NCBI RefSeq assembly: GCF_026626335.1
Contig: NZ_JAPNTZ010000014.1
Span: forward strand, 62,001 to 126,000
DNA from: Paractinoplanes pyxinae
GTDB taxonomy: Bacteria; Actinomycetota; Actinomycetes; Mycobacteriales; Micromonosporaceae
Length of the DNA: 64,000 nt
Direction: 5' to 3'
Below the pieces are notes generated by a model that did not search any database, was not told where the DNA came from, and saw only the letters and a list, made by a program, of their open reading frames with translations. Made by a program: the position numbers and the translations under genes. This document shows positions 58,216 through 64,000 of this stretch, piece by piece. The stretch's first letter is position 1; each line of letters starts with the position of its first letter.

Positions 58216-59700
58216 CTACAACAGCGGACCGACAGTTTTCGGGGCTTGTGGATAACCGGCGAGCGCCACGGCGATGCGGTCCAGGACGGGCGTGACCGAG
58301 GGTGACAGCTGGTTGTTGATGATCGCCGAGAAGACGAGCGGACGGTGATCAGGCGTCGTCACGTAGCCGGACAGAGCCGAGGCGCCGGTGAGGGTTCCGG
58401 TCTTGGCGCGCACGTTGCCGGCGGCGACGGTTCCCTGCATCCGGTTGCGGAGCGTGCCGCCGATCATCCGGTCGGGATTGCCCGCGACGGGCAGGGCGGC
58501 CGACCAGATCGGGAACCAGGGCTCGGCCCGTACGGCGATCAGGAACCGCGCGAAAGCCGAGGGCGGGACGAGGTTGCGCCGGGACAGTCCGGAGCCGTCG
58601 ACCTGCCGCATCGTGCTCGTGTCGACGCCGAGCCGGCCCAGATAGGCGGCGACCGCGTTGGCGCCGGCCGGCCACGAGCCGACGCCGGCCGCCTTGCGCC
58701 CGATCGCCTTGATCAGCAGCTCCGCCATGTTGTTGTTGGACAGCTTGAGCAGCGGCGCCATGAGCTCTCGCAACGGCGGTCCGGTGTGGCGGGCGACGGT
58801 CAAGGCCTCCGCCGGAGTCGCCCGACCGGTGATAATCCGGCCCTTTACCCGTACGCCGTGCCGGCGCAGTGCCTGGCGGAAGACGTCCGCGGTGAACGCT
58901 GTCGCATCTCGGACGGTGACTGGCTCGACCACCGCCGGCGTGCCCTGGCCGATGGCCCCGGTGACCGTGATGGTGTTCCCGCCGTGGCTCCGCGTCACCG
59001 TCACCGGAGTGATCCCATGCGCGGTGACGGTCTTGTTGACCACGGTGAGTTGTTCGCTCGCCGGGCTCGTCGAGACCCGGGCCGGCGCTCTGTCCACAGG
59101 CGCCGGAGACACCTTGACGTTCACCGTTCCGGCCAGATAGTTCTTGTCGGGCGCCAGGGTCAGCGCCGAGACGGGAGCCGCGCCGGAGAAGGCCTCGTCG
59201 TCCCAGGCCCATTCGAGCCCGAGCCGCTGCGAGTCGAAGGAGGTGTCGTCGGCCACCAGATCACCGGTGACTTCGTGCAGTCCGGACGAGGCCACGTCAC
59301 GGGCCAGCGCGTCGAGCCCGCCCGGAGTGAGCGCCGGGTCTCCCTCGCCGCGCAGATAGAGGTCACCGCCCAACGCCCGGGCCTCCGTGGTGAAGCGATG
59401 ACCAGGCCCGAGAATCGCCAGCGCGGCGGCCGAGGTGAACAGCTTGGCGTTCGAGGCCGGCAGCAGCCGGCGCGAACCCGCGCGATCCAGCAGCGTGGCC
59501 CCGGTACGCGCGTCGGCCACCACGACCCCGACCTGCGATCCGGCAAGGACGGGATCGGCCAGGATGTCGTCGATCGACTGCGCGATCCCGGCCGGCTCCG
59601 CCGCCGAAGCCGGGGTCGAAGCTAGGGCCGAGGCCGGTGCTACGAAAGCGAGGGACAGGCTGAGTCCAAGCGCCAGCGCGCCGCGCCGTAAGCGGATCAT
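58216..59700 (-). CDS. dacB: D-alanyl-D-alanine carboxypeptidase/endopeptidase (PBP4, DacB type)
   Basis: 494 residues. Signal peptide ~1-35 (LALGLSLSLAFVAPASALA). Catalytic SxxK is SNAK at 83-86, SxN is in LKLSNNNMAELL and KTG in VRAKTGTLTGASALSGYV. The characteristic domain insertion lies between the first two motifs. Extracytoplasmic enzyme trimming peptidoglycan peptides. It precedes the beta-lactamase-like gene on the same strand with 9 bp between them, so they likely form one operon. Confidence 0.92.
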   Translation of the reverse strand: MIRLRRGALALGLSLSLAFVAPASALASTPASAAEPAGIAQSIDDILADPVLAGSQVGVVVADARTGATLLDRAGSRRLLPASNAKLFTSAAALAILGPGHRFTTEARALGGDLYLRGEGDPALTPGGLDALARDVASSGLHEVTGDLVADDTSFDSQRLGLEWAWDDEAFSGAAPVSALTLAPDKNYLAGTVNVKVSPAPVDRAPARVSTSPASEQLTVVNKTVTAHGITPVTVTRSHGGNTITVTGAIGQGTPAVVEPVTVRDATAFTADVFRQALRRHGVRVKGRIITGRATPAEALTVARHTGPPLRELMAPLLKLSNNNMAELLIKAIGRKAAGVGSWPAGANAVAAYLGRLGVDTSTMRQVDGSGLSRRNLVPPSAFARFLIAVRAEPWFPIWSAALPVAGNPDRMIGGTLRNRMQGTVAAGNVRAKTGTLTGASALSGYVTTPDHRPLVFSAIINNQLSPSVTPVLDRIAVALAGYPQAPKTVGPLL

Positions 59701-59809
59701 GTGTTGATCAACGAGCGGACACTCCGACGGGGTCGGGCGTTCGGAGGAATCGCGGGAGAACGCCGGTCCGGTACCGTTCCGCCGTCATCGGTATCGGCGA
59801 GGGAGACGC

Positions 59810-60871
59810 ATGACGATCAGGCAGACCCGAGTACGCGGCATGATCATCGCAACGGTGGCCGCCACGGCCCTCGGCGCAGGCATGATGATCTTCGCATCGC
59901 AGTCCTCGGCCGGGACGACGGGGCAGGCGGCGGCCGAGGTGACGCTCCGGCCCATGTTCACCCAGGTCCCCCCGGTGGCGCCGGCGGTCGAGCTCACCGT
60001 CACTGGTAGATCCGGCGGCGTCGCGCTCGTCGAGTGGACCGAGGGCGACCGGCCCGACGGCGTCACGTTCAACCACTTCTACGTGAGCCTCTACGACGCC
60101 ACGCCGCCGTCGTTGCCGACGCCCAGACCAGGTGTGACGCCGACGCCGACGCCGGGCAGCACCTTGCCGCCCACGCCCATCGCCTCTCGGGAGCTGCCGG
60201 CGACCGCCCGGTCGACGCAGTTCACCGGGCTCGACCCCGCTCTCACCTACGGCGTACGGGTATGGGCGAGCGGCCCGAAGGGCCAGAGCGGGGTGGCCGA
60301 GCAGGTTCTGCACAAGACCACGCTGGCTCCTTCCGCCGCGCCCGCGACAGCGACGGCCGGCGCCTCGGTCACGGTCTCCGGCTCGGGCCCGCGGGCAGGC
60401 GAGCCGATCCTTATCGAGCGACGGGCGGCGGGCACCCCGACCTGGACCAAGGTGACGACGCTCAAGACCGGCGCGAATCTGCGGTGGTCCCTGAAGACTC
60501 AGCAGACCGTGTCCACGGCTTTCCGTGCCACCTACGCCGGGTCCGAGGGCCAGTGGCCCGCCAGCTCCTCGGTCACCGTCACCGTCCGCTTCGCGGTGAC
60601 GATCAAGGCCAGCACCACCAAGCCCAAGGCCAACCAGAGGATCACGGTGACCGGCGCTGTCCGCCCCGCGCAGGCCGGCGCCAAGGTGAGCCTGCAGCGC
60701 TACGCCGGCGGCAAGTGGGGTGTGGTCGCCGTCAGCACCGTGAAGGCCGGGGGCTCGTACGCGATCCCCAAGACGATCACCAAGGGCACCTGGCCGCTGC
60801 GGGTCGTGGCCACCGGCGGCAAGAACGTGGCGTTCGGCACGAGCGGACAGGTCACCGTCGTGGCGCGTTAA
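59810..60871 (+). CDS. Secreted FnIII/Ig-like domain protein
   Basis: 353 residues. N-terminal signal/anchor ~8-30 (GMIIATVAATALGAGMMIFA). A fibronectin type III-like domain ~60-165, interrupted near 102-124 by a Pro/Thr linker (PRPGVTPTPTPGSTLPPTP). Then two Ig-like beta repeats typical of actinomycete surface proteins (VTVSGSGPRAGEPILIERR and ITVTGAVRPAQAGAKVSLQR). No catalytic domain seen. Divergent from dacB. Probable surface binding or structural role. Confidence 0.75.
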   Translation: MTIRQTRVRGMIIATVAATALGAGMMIFASQSSAGTTGQAAAEVTLRPMFTQVPPVAPAVELTVTGRSGGVALVEWTEGDRPDGVTFNHFYVSLYDATPPSLPTPRPGVTPTPTPGSTLPPTPIASRELPATARSTQFTGLDPALTYGVRVWASGPKGQSGVAEQVLHKTTLAPSAAPATATAGASVTVSGSGPRAGEPILIERRAAGTPTWTKVTTLKTGANLRWSLKTQQTVSTAFRATYAGSEGQWPASSSVTVTVRFAVTIKASTTKPKANQRITVTGAVRPAQAGAKVSLQRYAGGKWGVVAVSTVKAGGSYAIPKTITKGTWPLRVVATGGKNVAFGTSGQVTVVAR

Positions 60872-60935
60872 TCGGAGGCGCTCCGGATCTTGGCCAGCTA
60901 GCGTGAGCAGGCCGAATCCGGAAGGAGTGACTGCG

Positions 60936-62102
60936 ATGGAGAAGATCAACGAGCGTCTGGTGAACTGGGCCAGCATGCTGGAAGCGGAGACGAAGGGACA
61001 GGCCGAGAAAGCCTCCCGCCTGCCCTTCATCTTCCCGCACATCGCCCTCATGCCGGACGCGCACCTGGGCAAGGGGGCCACGGTCGGCTCGGTGATCCCG
61101 ACGCTGGGGGCGATCATCCCGGCCGCCGTGGGCGTCGACATCGGCTGCGGGATGGCCGCCGTACGGACGCAGTATCACCGCGACGAGCTGAAGCCGGGCC
61201 TCGCGAAGCTGCGGACGGCCATCGAGAACGCCGTGCCGCTGAGTGCCGGGTCGTACAACACGAGCGTGACCGGCACGGCGCGCAAGCGGCTCGACGAGCT
61301 GGCGGCCAAGGCGGACAAGGCCGGGTTCGAGCCGGGCCGGTTCGCCGGCAACTGGGAGCTGCAGCTGGGCACGCTCGGCTCGGGCAATCACTTCATCGAG
61401 GTCACCGCGGACGAGAAGGGCCAGGTCTGGCTCTTCCTGCACTCGGGCTCGCGCGGGGTCGGGAACAAGATCGCGACCTATCACATCAAGGTGGCCCAGG
61501 AGGCCGCCAAGCGGTGGTGGATCGACCTGCCCGACCCGGATCTCGCGTACCTGGCCGAGGGCACCGACGAGTTCTGGACCTACATCCGTCAGCTGCGCTG
61601 GGCTCAGGACTTCGCGCTGGCCAACCGCGACGAGATGATGGACCGGGTGGTCGACTGTTTCGCCGAGTTCGTGGGCGGCCCGGTGCACGAGCTGGAGCGG
61701 GTGCAGTGCCACCACAACTACACGGAGCAGGAGACGCACTTCGGCAAGAAGGTGTGGCTCTCACGCAAGGGTGCGATCAACGCCGAGAAGGGCCGGCCGG
61801 GGCTCATCCCGGGGTCGATGGGCGACGCCTCGTACGTGGTGGTCGGCAAGGGCAACCCGGTGGCGCTGAACTCGTCGCCGCACGGGGCGGGCCGTCAGCT
61901 GTCGCGGTCGAAGGCGCGCAAGACCTTCACGCGCGAGCAGCTGCGTGAGGCAATGAAGGGCATCGAGTACCGCGACACCGACGCGTTCCTCGACGAGATC
62001 CCGGGCGCCTACAAGCCGATCGACGTGGTCATGCAGGACGCGGACGACCTGGTCGAGGTGCGGCACACGCTGCGCCAGATCGTCAACGTCAAGGGCGACT
62101 AG
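60936..62102 (+). CDS. rtcB: RtcB-family RNA ligase
   Basis: 388 residues. GTP- and Mn2+-dependent ligase joining 2',3'-cyclic phosphate (or 3'-phosphate) and 5'-OH RNA ends. MPDAHLGKGATVGSVIPT, VGVDIGCGMAAVRT with the metal Cys, GSGNHFIEV, LHSGSRGVGN, and SSPHGAGRQLSRSKA with the guanylylated His at 316 are all present. ATG 60936 follows AAGGAG. No archease gene is adjacent. It stands alone; the substrate RNA is unknown. Confidence 0.94.
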   Translation: MEKINERLVNWASMLEAETKGQAEKASRLPFIFPHIALMPDAHLGKGATVGSVIPTLGAIIPAAVGVDIGCGMAAVRTQYHRDELKPGLAKLRTAIENAVPLSAGSYNTSVTGTARKRLDELAAKADKAGFEPGRFAGNWELQLGTLGSGNHFIEVTADEKGQVWLFLHSGSRGVGNKIATYHIKVAQEAAKRWWIDLPDPDLAYLAEGTDEFWTYIRQLRWAQDFALANRDEMMDRVVDCFAEFVGGPVHELERVQCHHNYTEQETHFGKKVWLSRKGAINAEKGRPGLIPGSMGDASYVVVGKGNPVALNSSPHGAGRQLSRSKARKTFTREQLREAMKGIEYRDTDAFLDEIPGAYKPIDVVMQDADDLVEVRHTLRQIVNVKGD

Positions 62103-62654
62103 CTAGCGCAGGGCCGGGAAGACCGTCGCGGCGATCACCGCTCCGACGGTCGTCCCGGCCACGACTTGCGCGAAGGTGTGCGCTTTCAGCACGAGCCGGG
62201 ACCATCCGATCAACGGCACCAGGGGCGCGGCGACCAACGCGACCGGCCCGTACACAGCGACAAGCACTGCCACCGTCCCGGCGGCCACCCCGGCATGAAT
62301 GGACATCTTCCACTGCGCGGTAACGAGCGCGAACACGACCAGACCTGTCGCGCCGGCCGCAAGAAGCGCCAGCAACTGCCATGGCGCGCCGAGCAGCACC
62401 AGTGTGGTCGTGCCGACGGCCACCGAGGCGAGCCCGAACAGCAGCGGCCCTCGGCGATGTTCGCGCTCGGGGATGTGATGGTCGGTCAGCCGGCCGCGGC
62501 GGACGCCCCGGAAGACGTACGCCATGGGAATGCCCGCCGTGAAAGCCGCCGCGCCTACGCCCCACCAACCACCGACGACGATCAGCAGCACCGCGACCAG
62601 CACGCCCGGCGCGAACACCTCGGTCAGCACCCGGGCGAATCCGATCTTGGTCAC
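62103..62654 (-). CDS. PAP2-superfamily-like membrane protein
   Basis: 183 residues, about six TM segments. KMSIHAGVAAGT and WSRLVLKAHTFAQVVAG match the second and third phosphatidic-acid-phosphatase motifs (SxH and R-x5-H). The first motif (KxxxxxxRP) is not clear. GTG 62654 after GGGG. Convergent with rtcB (stops adjacent) and divergent from the PLD-like gene by 66 bp. Lipid- or prenyl-phosphate hydrolysis is inferred from the family. Confidence 0.75.
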   Translation of the reverse strand: MTKIGFARVLTEVFAPGVLVAVLLIVVGGWWGVGAAAFTAGIPMAYVFRGVRRGRLTDHHIPEREHRRGPLLFGLASVAVGTTTLVLLGAPWQLLALLAAGATGLVVFALVTAQWKMSIHAGVAAGTVAVLVAVYGPVALVAAPLVPLIGWSRLVLKAHTFAQVVAGTTVGAVIAATVFPALR

Positions 62655-62720
62655 CCCGGAACGATACGGCCCGTCGTTCAGGTGACACCGGCCGGTGCGC
62701 CGAGGCCGCACACTGACCGC

Positions 62721-63806
62721 ATGGGGATCGACCTGGGCAGTGTGGAGTTCTACACGGGGCCGTCCGTGCTCGGCGGGCCGGACGATCTGAACGTGGTGAT
62801 CCGCGACTTCATCGCGGGCGCGACCGACTCGTTGCTGATCGCGGTGCAGGAACTCGACTCGCGAGCAGTCGCGGAGGCCGTGCTGGCGGCAAAAGCGCGC
62901 AAGGTGAGCGTGCAGATCATTCTCGAGGGCGACTATCTGGTCGAGGATCCGCCGCTGGCCGATCCGTGGAGTCTCGCCGGCGACAACGAGCACAACCGGG
63001 TGATCCATTCGGCGCTCCTGCGGGCCGGCGTCGACCTGGTCACCGACCTCAACCCCAAGATCTTCCACCAGAAATTCGTCGTACGGGACCCTGGGGCGCC
63101 CACCGCGGCGGTGCTCACCGGTTCGACCAACTTCACGCTCACCGACACCGGTAAGAACGACAACGGCAACAACCTCAACCATGTGCTCGTTCTGCACGGC
63201 CAGACGGCGGCGTCGCTTTACTTGCGCGAGTTCGAGCGTTTGCGCAGCGGTACGTTCGGCGAGCTCCGCGAACGGCGGGAGCCCAAGCCGCGCGAGTTCC
63301 GCCTCGGCCGCATCCGGATCAAGCCGATCTTCGCGCCGCACCAGGGCCCGGAGATGGAGATCATGAAGCAGATGCTCAAGGCCGAGCATCGGGTGGACTT
63401 CGCGATGTTCACCTTCGCGCAGTCCTCGGGCATCGACGACACCATGTTCTGGCTGCTGAAAGCGGGCATTCCGGTGCGCGGCGTCCTCGATCGCGGCCAG
63501 GGCAGCCAGGCTTGGGCGGCCACGCAACCTCTCAAGACCAAAGGCGCCCTTCTGTACGAGAACACGCCCGGTAACGGAGTGCGCAAGGTGCACCACAAGC
63601 TGATGGTCATTGACGAGCGTCTGGTCATCGTGGGCAGCTTCAACTACACCGCGCCGGCGGCGACTCTGAACGACGAGAACATCGTGGTGCTCGGCGACCT
63701 GGAGGAAACCGACCCGGCGGCCGAGAAGGCGCAACGCGAACTGGCCGCGTACGTGCTGGCCGAGATCGACCGCATCGTGGCCGATCTGTCCCGGCCGGTC
63801 AGCTGA
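62721..63806 (+). CDS. Phospholipase D-like (HKD) protein
   Basis: 361 residues with no signal peptide. Two HKD halves: FHQKFVVRDP with His 116 and Lys 118, followed by LTGSTNFT; and HHKLMVIDERLVIVGSFNYT with His 291 and Lys 293. The first half lacks a perfect Asp spacing but keeps GSTNFT. Family members cleave phosphodiesters in lipids or nucleic acids; a cytoplasmic location favours a nuclease-like or unknown role. Overlaps the convergent next gene by 8 bp. Confidence 0.87.
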   Translation: MGIDLGSVEFYTGPSVLGGPDDLNVVIRDFIAGATDSLLIAVQELDSRAVAEAVLAAKARKVSVQIILEGDYLVEDPPLADPWSLAGDNEHNRVIHSALLRAGVDLVTDLNPKIFHQKFVVRDPGAPTAAVLTGSTNFTLTDTGKNDNGNNLNHVLVLHGQTAASLYLREFERLRSGTFGELRERREPKPREFRLGRIRIKPIFAPHQGPEMEIMKQMLKAEHRVDFAMFTFAQSSGIDDTMFWLLKAGIPVRGVLDRGQGSQAWAATQPLKTKGALLYENTPGNGVRKVHHKLMVIDERLVIVGSFNYTAPAATLNDENIVVLGDLEETDPAAEKAQRELAAYVLAEIDRIVADLSRPVS

Positions 63807-64000
63807 CGTCGAGCCGGGCGAACGACACCACTTCGCCGCCACGGACAGTCACCAGCAGCGGTCGCGGGGACGGCTCACCGGTGGTGGTGACGAATTGGTC
63901 GAAGCTGACCTCGCAGGTGCCGGCGCGCGTCTTCGCATCGAGGCACTTGACCGGGTTCTTGCGGTAGTCGAAGTAGGTCCGGTTCTCGGCGATGGGCAGC
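63799..64000 (-). CDS. Partial protein of unknown function (5' end beyond window)
   Basis: Only the last 66 codons are present: ENRTYFDYRKNPVKCLDAKT, TCEVSFDQFVTTTGEPSPRP and VVSFARLDVS-stop. Codon use is GC3-rich like its neighbours, supporting a real gene. Two Cys about 10 residues apart suggest a disulfide in a secreted protein, which is speculative. Convergent overlap with the PLD-like gene. Confidence 0.6.
   Translation of the reverse strand, partial: LPIAENRTYFDYRKNPVKCLDAKTRAGTCEVSFDQFVTTTGEPSPRPLLVTVRGGEVVSFARLDVS

Overview
The window is about 70% G+C, with long spurious open frames on both strands, frequent GTG starts and heavy use of actinobacterial families: an AfsR-type BTAD regulator, a PknB-like kinase, an ECF42-type sigma factor with a DGPF protein, MarR, IclR, ArsR, HxlR, DeoR and LacI regulators, DUF5999, and a fused acyl-CoA carboxylase of about 1,800 residues. 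This points to a filamentous actinomycete. Micromonosporaceae (Actinoplanes-like) is my best guess by inference. I saw no rRNA, tRNA, insertion sequence, prophage or CRISPR.

Layout. 1-14 kb: a secreted M36 metallopeptidase (cut by the window edge), an alpha/beta hydrolase convergent with an SDR, an intradiol dioxygenase divergent from a MarR regulator with palindromic operators between them, a Ser/Thr kinase with an external CBM2-like domain, and a second MarR divergent from an FAD-oxidoreductase/LLM pair that leads into a DGPF + ECF42-type sigma pair. 14-19 kb: mostly hypothetical or secreted proteins, a ComB-like phosphatase and an arginase-family enzyme. 19-26 kb: a glycerol regulon, with glpF-glpK-glpD on the minus strand divergent from an IclR regulator and a second glycerol kinase. 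A perfect 18-bp stem-loop lies past glpD. 26-36 kb: small conserved proteins, a VOC protein, a 1,461-residue BTAD/ATPase regulator, a methyltransferase, a PRC-barrel stress protein, an SRPBCC/ArsR pair and a LacI regulator. 36-47.7 kb: a sugar locus with a phosphofructo/tagatokinase-like PfkB, a class II aldolase, a second PfkB kinase, a GH4 glycosidase, a SIS-domain sugar-phosphate enzyme, a binding-protein ABC importer without its own ATPase, and DeoR and LacI regulators. Together these look like uptake and breakdown of an alpha-galactoside or galactosamine-type sugar through a tagatose-phosphate-like route. 47.7-51.3 kb: a histidine kinase, a NarL-type response regulator, a receiver-only regulator, DoxX, HxlR and DUF5999. 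51.3-64 kb: the fused carboxylase, two penicillin-binding-type hydrolases, an FnIII secreted protein, RtcB, a PAP2-like membrane protein, a phospholipase D-like protein and a truncated gene.

The most unusual structural theme is tandem minisatellites. Four intergenic arrays (periods 53, about 80, 61 and 48 bp) fill gaps at gene 3' ends, three of them between convergent genes. Three coding genes carry in-frame repeats of 42, 54 and 60 nt. Units of two intergenic arrays carry copies of the terminal codons and stop of a flanking gene, as if 3' ends had been duplicated repeatedly without harming the genes.
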